Shown here: piece by piece, positions 1 to 9,009 of the stretch
Layout: every line of letters starts with the position of its first letter
Numbering within the stretch: the first letter of the stretch is position 1
DNA from: Xanthobacteraceae bacterium
GTDB lineage: Bacteria > Pseudomonadota > Alphaproteobacteria > Rhizobiales > Xanthobacteraceae
NCBI GenBank assembly: GCA_031291445.1
Contig: JARLJA010000098.1
Span: 51,963-115,962 of the forward strand
Length of the DNA stretch: 64,000 bases
Direction of reading: 5' to 3'
Program-made: the position numbers and the translations under genes
The notes under the pieces: generated by a model
Told to the model about the DNA's origin: nothing
The model's database searches: none
The model's input: only the letters and a program-made list of their open reading frames with translations

Positions 1-573
1 GTGACGGACAACGGCGGCGGCCGCGAGGCCTACGACCATGCCGTGCTCGCCGTGCACAGCGATCAGGCGCTCGCGATGCTGCGGGACGCCGATGCGCAGG
101 AGCGCGCTGTGCTCGGCGCCCTGCCCTATGCGCCCAACGAAGTCTACCTGCACCGCGATCCGCGCCTGATGCCCCGCCGCAGGCGGGCGTGGGCATCGTG
201 GAATTTCCTGCGTTGGGAGCGCCAGGGCGAGGCGCTGAACGACGTCGCGGTGACCTACTGGATGAACCGCCTGCAGGGCATCGCCGGGGACAAGCCGCTG
301 TTCGTCAGCCTGAACCCGCCCGTTGCGCCCGATCCGGCGCTGACCTTCGGCCGCTACCTGTGCCACCATCCGAGTTTCGACGCTGCGGCGTTCGCGGCAC
401 AAAAACGCCTCGGCCAGATCCAGGGGCGGCGCCACACCTGGTTCTGCGGCGCCTGGACCGGCTATGGCTTTCACGAGGACGGGCTGCGCTCGGGCCTCGC
501 CGTGGCCGAGGCGCTCGGGGCCGCGATCCCCTGGCGACCGCAAGTCCCGGAGCTGGCGCAGGCTGCGGAGTAG
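1..573 (+). CDS. FAD-dependent amine-oxidase-like protein, C-terminal part
   Basis: The reading frame is open from the first base and ends at the TAG just before the DUF1365 gene, so this is the last 190 residues of a longer protein whose N-terminal FAD-binding half lies outside the window. The GTG at base 1 should not be taken as the start. The C-terminal pattern 'WFCGAWTGYGFHEDGLRSG' is the FAD-contacting end typical of flavin amine oxidases (COG2907-like), where the final helix follows a G-x-x-x-E/D-G-x-x-S-G motif. It sits 3 bp upstream of a DUF1365 gene and then a cyclopropane-synthase-like gene. That trio is a recurrent bacterial cluster linked to membrane fatty-acid modification. Its substrate is not known from the sequence. 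Confidence 0.85.
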   Translation: MTDNGGGREAYDHAVLAVHSDQALAMLRDADAQERAVLGALPYAPNEVYLHRDPRLMPRRRRAWASWNFLRWERQGEALNDVAVTYWMNRLQGIAGDKPLFVSLNPPVAPDPALTFGRYLCHHPSFDAAAFAAQKRLGQIQGRRHTWFCGAWTGYGFHEDGLRSGLAVAEALGAAIPWRPQVPELAQAAE

Positions 574-576
574 CCC

Positions 577-1434
577 ATGACAGCAGCTCCCATCCCCCCT
601 CACGGTCTCCAGGCCAGCACCACAACCGCGCCGGCCGCCGCGCTCTATGTCGGCGATGTCATGCACGCCCGGCTCAAGCCAGTCGGCCATCGCTTCCGGT
701 ACCGGGTGATGAGTGTCCTGCTCGATCTCGACCGCCTCGGTGAGGCCGACCGGCTGTCGCCGCTGTTCGGGGTCAACCGCCCGGCGCTCTACAGCTTCCA
801 TGAGGCCGACCACGGCGACCGCGACGGCACGTCGCTGCGGGCCTTCGCCCAGCGGCGCGGCGCAGAATGCGGCATCGACCTGGGCGACGGGCGGGTCGTG
901 CTGCTGTGCTACCCGCGCCTGCTCGGCTACGGCTTCAACCCTCTCTCGGTCTATTTCTGCCACGACGCCGGCGGCCGCCTGGCGCTGGTGCTCTACGAGG
1001 TCCGCAACACCTTCGGCGACAGCCACTGCTACCCGATCGCCGTTCGCGCCGGCGACCAGAGCCCGGGCGGCCTGCGCCAGCACCACGACAAGATGTTCTA
1101 CGTTTCGCCCTTCATCGGCATGGCGATGCGGTACCATTTCCGGGTCGCGCCGCCGGCCGACACCGTCAAGCTGCGCATCCTGGAGACCGACGCGAGCGGG
1201 CCGCTGCTGGCGGCGACCTTCTGCGGCCGGCGCCGCGATCTGACCACGGCCGCGTTGTTGCAGTCGCTGGCGGCACTGCCGCTGGTGACCTTCAAGATCA
1301 TGGCGGCGATCCACTGGGAGGCCCTGCGGCTCTGGCTCAAGGGGGTGCCGCTGGTGCCGCGACCGAGCGCCGCAGATCATGGCCGGCGAGCCGACGGCGC
1401 GCGCGGGGCTCTTGCGGTGAAACCGCCGCGGTGA
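577..1434 (+). CDS. DUF1365 family protein
   Basis: A 285-residue protein of the DUF1365 (COG3496) family. It is recognised from the N-terminal 'YVGDVMHARLKPVGHRFRY' stretch, the central 'YPRLLGYGFNPLSVYFCHD' block and the later 'HDKMFYVSPFIGMAMRYHF' block. The biochemical activity of the family is not established. Its constant partners, a flavoprotein upstream and a cyclopropane-fatty-acid-synthase-like methyltransferase downstream, suggest a role in making or using modified acyl chains. The start ATG is 3 bp after the stop of the upstream gene, so the genes are almost certainly co-transcribed. A soluble or peripheral protein is likely; no signal peptide is seen. Confidence 0.9.
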   Translation: MTAAPIPPHGLQASTTTAPAAALYVGDVMHARLKPVGHRFRYRVMSVLLDLDRLGEADRLSPLFGVNRPALYSFHEADHGDRDGTSLRAFAQRRGAECGIDLGDGRVVLLCYPRLLGYGFNPLSVYFCHDAGGRLALVLYEVRNTFGDSHCYPIAVRAGDQSPGGLRQHHDKMFYVSPFIGMAMRYHFRVAPPADTVKLRILETDASGPLLAATFCGRRRDLTTAALLQSLAALPLVTFKIMAAIHWEALRLWLKGVPLVPRPSAADHGRRADGARGALAVKPPR

Positions 1435-1477
1435 AACACTGCCATCGCTTGTTGATTTGGGATCGACGGACTTGCCG

Positions 1478-2707
1478 ATGCGTCAGCCGCTCGTCATTAC
1501 CCCGCAGAATGTCGCCACCGTCCTTGCAGACCTGCCACGGATGGCGCGACTGGCATTCCGCTATGCCTGCAACCTGCGCCGCGGCACGCTCGACGTCAGC
1601 CTCCCCGATGGCCGGACGATCCGCCTTGGCGGGATGGAGACTGGTCCCGCGGCGGCGATGACAATTCACAGCTTCGGGTTTGCGCGACGCCTGCTGAGCG
1701 GCGGCGACATCGGCATTGCCGAGGCCTATCTGCGGCGGGAATGGGATACGCCGGACCTGACGACGTTTCTCTATCTCTTCTGCATCAATCACGAACTGTT
1801 CCAGGCGATGGTGTCGAGCAAGCCGCTGGTGCGGCTGGTGCACTCGGTGCGCCACTGGTTCAAGCGCAACACCCGCGGCCAGGCGCGGCGCAACATTCAT
1901 GCCCATTATGACATCGGCAACGCGTTCTATTCCGCCTGGCTCGATCCGAGCATGACCTATTCGTCGGCGCTGTTCGAGGACGGCACCAACGACCTGACCG
2001 CAGCGCAACACAACAAGTATCGGCGGCTTGCCGAGGCGATCCATGTCGGGCCCGACCATACGGCGCTGGAGATCGGCTGCGGCTGGGGCGGCTTTGCGGA
2101 ATACGTCGCCAAGAACTTCGGTGCCCGGGTCGTCGGCCTGACCATCAGCCGCGAGCAGTACGACTTCGCGCGGCGGCGCATGCACGAGGCTGGTCTCGCC
2201 GAGCGGGTCGAGATCCGGTTTCAGGACTATCGCGACGAGCGCGGCCAGTACGACCGCATCGCATCGATCGAGATGATCGAGGCGGTCGGCGAACAATTCT
2301 GGCCGCGGTATTTCGCCCAGCTCAGCGACCGGCTGCGGCCGGGAGGCTTTGCCGGCATCCAGGCGATTACCATCCAGGATCGTTTTTTCGAGGCCTACCG
2401 GCGCGAGGTCGATTTCATCCAGCGCTATATTTTCCCGGGCGGCATGCTGCCGTCCCCGGCGGTGCTGAAATCGCTCGGCGAGCGGTTTGGAATTCCTGTC
2501 ATCCGCGAGCGTGTTTTCGGGCTAGATTATGCTCGAACGCTGGCCACATGGAGAGAAAGCTTCCACGCGTCGTGGCCGAATCTGACCTCGCTCGGTTTCG
2601 ACGAGCGGTTTCGCAGGCTGTGGGAATACTATCTTGCCTACTGTGAAGCCGGGTTCAGGTCCGGAAACATCGACGTGCGCCAGGTGATTTTCGCCAAAGC
2701 CGGCTGA
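1478..2707 (+). CDS. cfa: cyclopropane-fatty-acyl-phospholipid synthase-like SAM methyltransferase
   Basis: A class I SAM-dependent methyltransferase of the cyclopropane fatty acid synthase family (about 409 residues, usual length). It carries the SAM-binding loop 'LEIGCGWGGFAEYVAK' near residue 195, the family block 'IEMIEAVGEQFWPRYF' and 'YIFPGGMLPS'. These enzymes transfer a methyl group to the double bond of an unsaturated phospholipid acyl chain at the membrane. The ORF track begins at a TTG (1457); I prefer the ATG at 1478, which gives MRQPLVITPQ, though neither start has a strong ribosome site. It is the third gene of the flavoprotein-DUF1365-Cfa cluster. The exact product (cyclopropane or another methylated lipid) cannot be read from the sequence. 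Confidence 0.9.
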   Translation: MRQPLVITPQNVATVLADLPRMARLAFRYACNLRRGTLDVSLPDGRTIRLGGMETGPAAAMTIHSFGFARRLLSGGDIGIAEAYLRREWDTPDLTTFLYLFCINHELFQAMVSSKPLVRLVHSVRHWFKRNTRGQARRNIHAHYDIGNAFYSAWLDPSMTYSSALFEDGTNDLTAAQHNKYRRLAEAIHVGPDHTALEIGCGWGGFAEYVAKNFGARVVGLTISREQYDFARRRMHEAGLAERVEIRFQDYRDERGQYDRIASIEMIEAVGEQFWPRYFAQLSDRLRPGGFAGIQAITIQDRFFEAYRREVDFIQRYIFPGGMLPSPAVLKSLGERFGIPVIRERVFGLDYARTLATWRESFHASWPNLTSLGFDERFRRLWEYYLAYCEAGFRSGNIDVRQVIFAKAG

Positions 2708-2889
2708 GCCACGCAACGGCGCGATGCGCGATTTCCCATTTATGGCGTAATGATCTAGGCTGCGTCAAAAGGCGCTTGGCCGCGGGATCGCGGTTGAAGA
2801 TCACGCCTGGAAACGCTGTCCTGTTGGAATCGATCGTGACCCCAGTCTCACCCGCCACGCCGCTCCGCGTGGCCTAGCACCAGTCCGCC

Positions 2890-3933
2890 ATGTCCATCCC
2901 TCGCAACGTCGTCGAAGCGATCGGCAATACGCCGCTCATCAAGCTCAGGCACGCCTCCGAAGCCACCGGATGCACGATCCTCGGCAAGGCCGAGTTCATG
3001 AATCCCGGACAATCCGTAAAGGATCGCGCTGGAAAATGGATGATCCTGGAGGCCGAAAAGCGCGGTGAGCTCAAGCCGGGAGGACTGGTGGTCGAAGCCA
3101 CCGCCGGCAATACGGGAATCGGACTTGCGATCGTGGCAAGTGCACGTGGTTACCGCACCTTGATCGTCATTCCGGAAACCCAGAGCCAGGAAAAGAAGGA
3201 CATGCTGCGGCTGTGCAGCGCAGAGTTGGTCGAGGTACCGGCGCTGCCGTACGCCAATCCGAACAACTACCAGCATGTCGGGAAGCGGCTCGCCGATCGC
3301 CTGCGCCAGAGCGAGCCCAACGGTGTGTTGTTTGCCGACCAGTGGAACAATCTCGACAATCCCAAGGCGCATTTCGAATCCACAGGCCCTGAAATCTGGG
3401 AGCAGACCGGCGGCAGGGTCGACGGCTTCATCTGCTCGGTCGGTACCGGCGGGACGCTCGCGGGCATCAGCGCCTATTTGCGCGAAAAGAAACGGGACAT
3501 TGTGATCGGCTGCGCCGATCCGCATGGGGCATCGATGTACGATTGGTTCAAGCATGGCGAAGTCAAGAGCTCGCCCGGCGGATCGATCACCGAAGGTATC
3601 GGGCTCGGTCGCGTCACGCCGGTCATCAGCAGCGCCGCAAAAGTAGACGAGGCCTATCTCATTCCCGACGAGGAAGCGGTGCCGGTGATCTACGAACTCT
3701 GCGAGCACGAGGGCCTCTGCCTCGGCGGTTCGACCGGCATCAATGTCGCAGGCGCCATCCGGCTTGCGCGCCAGATGGGTCCTGGCCACACCATCGTGAC
3801 GATTCTTGCCGACTCCGGCAATCGCTATCAGTCGAAGCTGTTCAATCCGGAATTCATGCGTTCCAAAAACCTGCCGGTGCCTGCCTGGCTGGAGAGGCGC
3901 ACGAAGATAGACGTGCCGTTCGAACAAGTCTGA
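2890..3933 (+). CDS. cysK: cysteine synthase A
   Basis: A PLP-dependent O-acetylserine sulfhydrylase (347 residues), the last step of cysteine synthesis from sulfide. The PLP lysine lies in 'NPGQSVKDRAG', the substrate loop is 'TAGNTGIGLA' and the phosphate-binding loop is 'SVGTGGTLAG'. Length and order are typical of the CysK/cystathionine beta-synthase fold, without a C-terminal CBS regulatory domain. The gene stands alone, 182 bp after the fatty-acid cluster. A cystathionine beta-synthase-like activity cannot be excluded, but the catalytic pattern fits CysK best. Confidence 0.9.
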   Translation: MSIPRNVVEAIGNTPLIKLRHASEATGCTILGKAEFMNPGQSVKDRAGKWMILEAEKRGELKPGGLVVEATAGNTGIGLAIVASARGYRTLIVIPETQSQEKKDMLRLCSAELVEVPALPYANPNNYQHVGKRLADRLRQSEPNGVLFADQWNNLDNPKAHFESTGPEIWEQTGGRVDGFICSVGTGGTLAGISAYLREKKRDIVIGCADPHGASMYDWFKHGEVKSSPGGSITEGIGLGRVTPVISSAAKVDEAYLIPDEEAVPVIYELCEHEGLCLGGSTGINVAGAIRLARQMGPGHTIVTILADSGNRYQSKLFNPEFMRSKNLPVPAWLERRTKIDVPFEQV

Positions 3934-4072
3934 TCCGCCGGACGCCGCCGGCATTCCTTCGCCGCGCTCCGCGCGATGACAGTCGCGCATGTCACTGACA
4001 ATTCGTCGTCTCGGCGCCGTGAGGACGCACGACCGCGCGCACGATCCGGACGAGAGCTCGCACGAGAGCGAC

Positions 4073-4109
4073 TTGACAGGTCTGGCGCAATAACTACAAT
4101 AATTGTAGT
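4073..4109 (+). promoter_or_regulatory. promoter with overlapping 17-bp palindromic operator
   Basis: A TTGACA hexamer at 4073-4078 is followed 16 bp later by TACAAT (4095-4100), a good sigma-70-type pair. The -10 box lies inside a perfect inverted repeat, ACTACAAT-a-ATTGTAGT (4093-4109), just upstream of the iron-sulfur protein gene. A repressor bound there would block RNA polymerase. The HxlR regulator encoded by the second gene of the unit is the obvious candidate, because HxlR proteins bind short AT-rich inverted repeats of this style. The assignment to HxlR is inference. Confidence 0.7.
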
Positions 4110-4129
4110 GAGTGAAGCGAGGCGAATGC

Positions 4130-5452
4130 ATGTCGACCCTTCATCCGACCATCGCGCGGTTGCGCGAGGTGCGTCCCCCGGCGCCGCCGACCATCCTGTC
4201 GGCGGCGTGGTTGAAACAGCTCGCCCTGGACTGCGGGGCCGATGATGTCGGAATCGTCGAGGTCGAGCGGCCCGCGCTTGCCGACCAGCGGCCCTACATC
4301 CATCAGGTTTATCCCGACACCAAGGTGTTGCTCGCCTTCGTCAAGCGGACGAATCCCGAACCGGTCCGGGCCGTGGCGCGGTCGGTGTCGAACCAGGAAT
4401 TCCACGCCGTCTACGACGAGGCCAACGACACCGCGCGCGCCATCGTGACGGCGTTGAGGGAGGCGCATATTCCCGCCTGCAACGCCGTCGCGGCCTTCCC
4501 GATGGAGGTGCAACTGCCGGCGCGCGGCTGGCTGGTCGCCCACAAGCCGGTAGCGGTGGCGGCAGGCCTCGGCCACATGGGGCTGCACCGCAGCGTCATT
4601 CACCCGAAGTTCGGCAGCTTCGTGCTGCTCGGCACCGTGCTGATCGGGGTCGATGCCGACGCCTACGACCAGCCGATCGACTACAATCCGTGTCTCGAAT
4701 GCAAGCTGTGCGTGGCGGCGTGCCCGGTCGGCGCCATCAAGCCCGATGGCGGGTTTGATTTTCTCGGCTGCTACACTCACAACTATCGCGACTTTCTCGG
4801 CAATTTTACCGACTGGGTCGACGCCATGGTGGAGTCGAAGTCGATGAGTGCGTATCGCGAGCGCTTTACTGACGGCGAAACGGCTTCGATCTGGCAATCG
4901 CTCTCGTTCAAGCCGGGCTACAAGGCTGCCTACTGCATTGCGGTCTGTCCCGCAGGAGAGGACGTCGCGAACCCCTTCCTCGAGGACCGTCCGGGCTTCG
5001 TGCAGCGGCACGTGAAGCCGCTGACGGACAAGCCGGAGACGGTCTACGTGCTTCCCGGCTCCGACGCCGAGGAGACCGTGGCGCGACGCTTTCCCGCCAA
5101 GACCGCAAAACGCGTCCGGCGGGCCACGCGGCTGGGTTCGGTTCGCGCGTTCGTGGGATTTTTGCCGCTCGGTTTTCAGCGCGGCCGCGCCAAGGGGGTG
5201 ACCGCAACCTTCCACTGGACCTTTACGGGTTCGGAACAGGTTGAAACCACCGTGCGGATCGACCGCGGCAAGATTGCCGTGCGACCAGGTCTCCACGGCG
5301 AGGCCGATGTCCGCGTCCATGCCGACGCCGACACCTGGATCCGGGTGATGAACAGGGAGTACGGGATGATCCCTGCGCTGATCCTGCGGAAAGTGCGCGT
5401 CAAGGGTTCGATGGCCCTGTTCCGCGCCTTCGGCCGCTGCTTCGCGAGTTGA
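4130..5452 (+). CDS. iron-sulfur protein with epoxyqueuosine-reductase-like core and C-terminal SCP2-like domain
   Basis: The ORF track starts at a GTG inside the promoter palindrome region; the ATG at 4130 (MSTLHPTIAR) is the likelier start and gives 440 residues. The middle of the protein has a CxxCxxCxxxCP ferredoxin motif ('CLECKLCVAACP') and a second cysteine cluster ending 'CIAVCP'. This arrangement resembles the corrinoid/iron-sulfur reductases of the QueG (epoxyqueuosine reductase) group. The last ~110 residues resemble an SCP2 sterol-carrier fold (pattern around 'GEADVRVHADADTWIRVMN'). It is not QueG itself: the SCP2-like tail and the HxlR partner suggest a redox enzyme acting on a hydrophobic substrate. 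The HxlR gene follows after 4 bp. Confidence 0.75.
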   Translation: MSTLHPTIARLREVRPPAPPTILSAAWLKQLALDCGADDVGIVEVERPALADQRPYIHQVYPDTKVLLAFVKRTNPEPVRAVARSVSNQEFHAVYDEANDTARAIVTALREAHIPACNAVAAFPMEVQLPARGWLVAHKPVAVAAGLGHMGLHRSVIHPKFGSFVLLGTVLIGVDADAYDQPIDYNPCLECKLCVAACPVGAIKPDGGFDFLGCYTHNYRDFLGNFTDWVDAMVESKSMSAYRERFTDGETASIWQSLSFKPGYKAAYCIAVCPAGEDVANPFLEDRPGFVQRHVKPLTDKPETVYVLPGSDAEETVARRFPAKTAKRVRRATRLGSVRAFVGFLPLGFQRGRAKGVTATFHWTFTGSEQVETTVRIDRGKIAVRPGLHGEADVRVHADADTWIRVMNREYGMIPALILRKVRVKGSMALFRAFGRCFAS

Positions 5453-5456
5453 CGTC

Positions 5457-5954
5457 ATGAAAGCCAAGAGCTTTGCCGACATGGCTTGTTCGATCGCCGG
5501 CGCGCTGGAAGCGATCGGCGACCGCTGGTCGCTCCTCATCGTCCGCGATCTCTCGATCGGCCTGTCGCGCTATGACGAACTGCAGACCTCCACCGGCATG
5601 CCGCCGACGACGCTCGCCGACCGTCTGCGGCACCTGGAGTCGACTGGACTCGTCGAGAAGCGGCGTTATAGCCAACGCCCGCCGCGGCACGAGTATGTGC
5701 TCACCGCCGAGGGCCGCGATCTCTGGGTCGTGACCATGGCGCTGGCGCAATGGGGTGACCGCTGGGACGCCAGCGGACGCGGAGCACCGCCGGTGGACTT
5801 CATCGACCGGGGATCCGGACATCCGATCCGGCTCGCCTGCGTCGACGCGCAGACCGGGGAACCGGTCGCGATCGATCAGGTGCGGCTGCGCCCGGGACGG
5901 GGCGCCGACGACCTGGTGCGTTGGCGGATCGCCCAGGGTGCCAAACGGCCGTGA
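5457..5954 (+). CDS. HxlR-family transcriptional regulator
   Basis: A 165-residue winged-helix regulator. The N-terminal ~100 residues show the HxlR pattern: a cysteine near the start in 'MACSIAGALEAIGDRWSLLI', then the recognition region 'RYDELQTSTGMPPTTLADRLRHLESTGLV' and the wing. Members of this family often sense thiol-reactive or quinone-type electrophiles through that N-terminal cysteine. The extra C-terminal ~55 residues are longer than in minimal HxlR proteins. It is translated 4 bp after the iron-sulfur protein, so it probably autoregulates the shared promoter through the palindrome at 4093-4109. The ligand is unknown. Confidence 0.85.
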   Translation: MKAKSFADMACSIAGALEAIGDRWSLLIVRDLSIGLSRYDELQTSTGMPPTTLADRLRHLESTGLVEKRRYSQRPPRHEYVLTAEGRDLWVVTMALAQWGDRWDASGRGAPPVDFIDRGSGHPIRLACVDAQTGEPVAIDQVRLRPGRGADDLVRWRIAQGAKRP

Positions 5955-6036
5955 TCGATGGCGCCCCCTGTTTCGGCCAGGTCTCTGGATCATGATGCGA
6001 CCAGATTGAATCATACCTGATCTCCCCTGTTCGTTT

Positions 6037-6084
6037 GAGCATGATCTTTTCGGAAAACCGGCTTCCACTTTCCGGGTCATGCTC
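6037..6084. repeat. palindromic intergenic repeat (GAGCATGA...TCATGCTC)
   Basis: An imperfect 48-bp inverted repeat with outer arms GAGCATGA and TCATGCTC and partly complementary inner segments (cggaaaacc / ccactttccg). I recognise it from memory as a high-copy intergenic palindromic sequence of Bradyrhizobium and Rhodopseudomonas genomes. Only this copy was noticed here. It lies between the converging HxlR and TMEM175-like genes and may act as a bidirectional terminator or RNA-stabilising hairpin. Confidence 0.65.
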
Positions 6085-6689
6085 TAACGCGATGTCTCGA
6101 GAGCTGCCCTGCGTGTCCGGCGTCCGAGGATATATGCCAGCACCGGGGTACCGAAGGCGAGGTACCAGACATATCTGGCCGCCGACGGAGACACGGTCGC
6201 AACCGCTGTCCCGCAAACAAAGATGGCCACGCCGGTTGCGGCCGACACCAGTTCTGGACGGGCGTGCAACCCGACCGCTCTCACCCAGAGCAACGCATTG
6301 AGCGCACTGATCATCGTGAGGTGCGCGCCGTAGATGACCACGATCATGCTGCTGTCGGAGAACGCGCCGTAGAGGCTGTTGGTCGCTGGCAGGATGATGA
6401 TCGACATCAGGAACAAAAGGTTGATGAATACCGTGCCGCGGGTGCCGTGCGGCGCCAGGGCCAGACGGCGATGATGGCTGATCCAGAACAGTCCGGCGAT
6501 GATGAAGCTCAGCATCAGCGCGATCAGCCGTGCGCGGTAGGCGCCGAACAGTTCGGTCCAGCCCGGGACCCCGGCGAACTGGCCGGCGCGCGGCAAGTCG
6601 TAGGCGAGCAAGGTCATCGCCACGCCGAAGATGGTGTTGCTCAGAGCCTCCAGCCGGCGCATTTCGAACAAGTCGCGTTGGTCGGTCAT
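6084..6689 (-). CDS. TMEM175-like potassium channel family protein (DUF1211)
   Basis: A 201-residue membrane protein with about six hydrophobic segments. The N-terminal 'RRLEALSNTIFGVAMTLLAYDL' matches the DUF1211/TMEM175 signature RxxxFSDxxFAIxxTLL, in which the first helix forms the selectivity pore of bacterial TMEM175 potassium channels. The later 'FIIAGLFWISHHRRL' also fits the family. Here the usual phenylalanine-serine-aspartate is Leu-Ser-Asn, so channel selectivity may differ. It is transcribed with, or just downstream of, the amino-acid transporter genes (gap 39 bp), without an obvious functional link. Confidence 0.8.
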   Translation of the reverse strand: MTDQRDLFEMRRLEALSNTIFGVAMTLLAYDLPRAGQFAGVPGWTELFGAYRARLIALMLSFIIAGLFWISHHRRLALAPHGTRGTVFINLLFLMSIIILPATNSLYGAFSDSSMIVVIYGAHLTMISALNALLWVRAVGLHARPELVSAATGVAIFVCGTAVATVSPSAARYVWYLAFGTPVLAYILGRRTRRAALETSR

Positions 6690-6728
6690 TTCAGCCTCGT
6701 TCGGTACGGCAGTGAGCTACTCCGCGCG

Positions 6729-7472
6729 TCAGGAGCGCAGGATCTGACTGAGGAACAGCCTGGTGCGGGCATGCTGTGGATTGGCGAAGAACTCCCGCGG
6801 CGTGTTGGCCTCGATGATCTGACCGGCATCCATGAAGACGACCCGACTGGCGATTTCCCGGGCAAAACCCATTTCGTGGGTCACCACCAGCATGGTCATG
6901 CCCTCCTTCGCGAGGTCGACCATGGTGTCGAGCACCTCCTTGACCATTTCGGGATCGAGCGCCGAGGTCGGCTCGTCGAACAGCATGACCTTGGGATTCA
7001 TGGTGAGCGCCCGCGCGATCGCGACGCGCTGCTGCTGGCCGCCGGAGAGCTGACCGGGAAACTTGTCGGCCTGGTCCGGGATCCGCACCCGCTCGAGGTA
7101 TTTCATCGCCGCAGCCTCGGCGGCCTTCCGGGGAATGTTGCGCACCCAGATCGGCGCCAGCGTGCAGTTGTCGAGCACCGACAGGTGCGGAAACAGATTG
7201 AAGTTCTGGAACACCATGCCGACTTCGCGGCGCACCTCGTCGACGCGACGCAGGTTCGGCCCGAGCTCGATGTTGTCGACGCTGATGCGGCCTTCCTGGA
7301 ACTCCTCCAGCGCATTGATGCAGCGGATGAAGGTCGACTTGCCGGAGCCCGAGGGGCCGCAGATCACGATGCGTTCGCCGCGCCCGACCTCGAGGTTGAT
7401 GTCGCGCAGCACGTGAAACTCGCCAAACCATTTATTGAGGCCCGCGACCGTGACCACCGCTTCTGTCGTCAT
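6729..7472 (-). CDS. aapP: general L-amino acid ABC transporter, ATP-binding protein
   Basis: A 247-residue ABC ATPase of the polar amino-acid uptake family. It has Walker A 'GPSGSGKST', signature '[15 protein letters not shown]', Walker B '[12 protein letters not shown]' and the H-loop region '[10 protein letters not shown]'. It is the last gene of the aapJ-Q-M-P order, which is the conserved order for the broad-specificity L-amino acid transporter of rhizobia. It powers uptake from the cytoplasmic face together with the permeases AapQ and AapM. The gap to aapM is only 13 bp. Confidence 0.95.
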   Translation of the reverse strand: MTTEAVVTVAGLNKWFGEFHVLRDINLEVGRGERIVICGPSGSGKSTFIRCINALEEFQEGRISVDNIELGPNLRRVDEVRREVGMVFQNFNLFPHLSVLDNCTLAPIWVRNIPRKAAEAAAMKYLERVRIPDQADKFPGQLSGGQQQRVAIARALTMNPKVMLFDEPTSALDPEMVKEVLDTMVDLAKEGMTMLVVTHEMGFAREIASRVVFMDAGQIIEANTPREFFANPQHARTRLFLSQILRS

Positions 7473-7485
7473 GCAAATCTCTCGA

Positions 7486-9009
7486 TCAGGTCCGCCGGTT
7501 CGGATTCAGGCGATGCTCGGTGAACAGCGAATAGCGCGACATCCCGAAACAGAAAACGAAGTAGATCAGGCCGGTGAAGGCAAAGCCGGTGAACAGCGTG
7601 GTCGGCGTCGCCCAGGCCGGATCGGAGAACGCGGCCCGCAGCGATCCCAGCAGATCGAAGATCGCCACGATCAGGACCAGGGTGGTGTCCTTGAACAAGG
7701 CGATGAAGCTGTTGACCAGCCCCGGAATGACGTGGCGCAGCGCCTGGGGCAGCACGACGAGGCTCGTCGTTTTCCAGTAGGACAGGCCGAGCGCGCTTGC
7801 AGCCTCGGCCTGGCCGCGCGGAATCGCCTGCAGGCCGCCGCGGATCACCTCGGCGTTGTAGGCGCCGGAAAACAGCGCCACACCGATCAGCACGCGCACC
7901 AGGCCGTCGACCGTGACATTGCCGGGCAGGAACAGCGGCAGCATGTAGGTGGCGAAGAACAGCACGGTGATCAGCGGCACCCCGCGCCAGAACTCGATGA
8001 AGATCACCGAGCCGATCCGGATCAGGGGCAGGCTGGCGCGCCGGCCCAGCGCCAGCGCGATGCCGACCGGCATCGAGGCGACGATCCCGGTGACCGACAC
8101 CACCAGGGTGACCAACAGTCCGCCCCACTGGCGGGTGTCGACCACGGGCAGCCCGCCGCGGTCGAGCCCCATGACGGCGATCGCGACGGCGACGCCGGCA
8201 AAGCTCGCGAGGCTGACCGCCAGCGCCCGCCATCCGGTTCGCAGCGCGCCATTGCCCACGAACAGCGCGACGGACACCACCAGCGCGGTGACGCCGAGGT
8301 CCAGCCACACGGCATGGGGCGACGACCGGATCAGGTCCCGCAGAGCGACCAGCGGACGGATCGCGACGGCGAGCCCGTAGGCCAGCAGGCTTAGCAGTCC
8401 CCCCGCCCCGGCCGGCACCAGATGCGCCAGGCCGTCGCTCGCGCCGGCCTGGTTGAGCTGCGCGGCGACTGCGGCGAGGCTGTCCGCCACCGCGGCCGCG
8501 CCGTCGGCCGTCCAGGTCACGCCGACGCCGCGGATGCCGCCGCCGTACAGCAGGAAAAACGCCAGGAACGGAAACGCGGCGAAGAACAGGATCGCGTTCA
8601 GCGCCTTGCCCGGGACCTTCGGCATCAGCAGCGGCACCAGCAGCAGCGCGGCAATCAGGAACGCCAGGTTGACCCGCCAGCGCTCGCCGGCCGGATAGAA
8701 GCCGTAGATGAGCTGGTCGAATTTCGCGGCGATGAAGGGCCAGCAGGCGCCGACCGGGTGACCGGCGTTGTCGGCAAGGCAGGCGTCGCGGCTGCTCCCC
8801 TGCCACACCGCGTCGACCAGCAGGAAGCGGATGGCGGGAACCAGCGTGATCCACAGCACGGCGAGACTGGCGAGCGTGAGCGCGATATTGGCCGGCGAAT
8901 TCAACAAGCGCGTCCGTACGAAGCCGACGATCCCGGTCGTCACCACCGGCGCCGGCCGCGGCGCGACCAGGTCCTGGCGGACAAAGGCAGGCGTCGCGGT
9001 CCCGGTCAT
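7486..9009 (-). CDS. aapM: general L-amino acid ABC transporter, permease AapM
   Basis: An inner-membrane permease of the HisM type. The C-terminal ~220 residues hold the conserved membrane core with the EAA loop '[19 protein letters not shown]' that contacts AapP. At 507 residues it is longer than the roughly 380-400 residues usual for AapM. The extra length lies in the region before the core, with additional hydrophobic segments and a stretch around '[19 protein letters not shown]' that looks periplasmic. The start overlaps the end of aapQ by 4 bp (ATGA), so translation is coupled. Confidence 0.9.
   Translation of the reverse strand: MTGTATPAFVRQDLVAPRPAPVVTTGIVGFVRTRLLNSPANIALTLASLAVLWITLVPAIRFLLVDAVWQGSSRDACLADNAGHPVGACWPFIAAKFDQLIYGFYPAGERWRVNLAFLIAALLLVPLLMPKVPGKALNAILFFAAFPFLAFFLLYGGGIRGVGVTWTADGAAAVADSLAAVAAQLNQAGASDGLAHLVPAGAGGLLSLLAYGLAVAIRPLVALRDLIRSSPHAVWLDLGVTALVVSVALFVGNGALRTGWRALAVSLASFAGVAVAIAVMGLDRGGLPVVDTRQWGGLLVTLVVSVTGIVASMPVGIALALGRRASLPLIRIGSVIFIEFWRGVPLITVLFFATYMLPLFLPGNVTVDGLVRVLIGVALFSGAYNAEVIRGGLQAIPRGQAEAASALGLSYWKTTSLVVLPQALRHVIPGLVNSFIALFKDTTLVLIVAIFDLLGSLRAAFSDPAWATPTTLFTGFAFTGLIYFVFCFGMSRYSLFTEHRLNPNRRT

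Noticed and set aside
1337-2296. 319-residue minus-strand ORF opposite the cyclopropane-synthase gene
   Set aside because: Antisense shadow of a well-supported methyltransferase.
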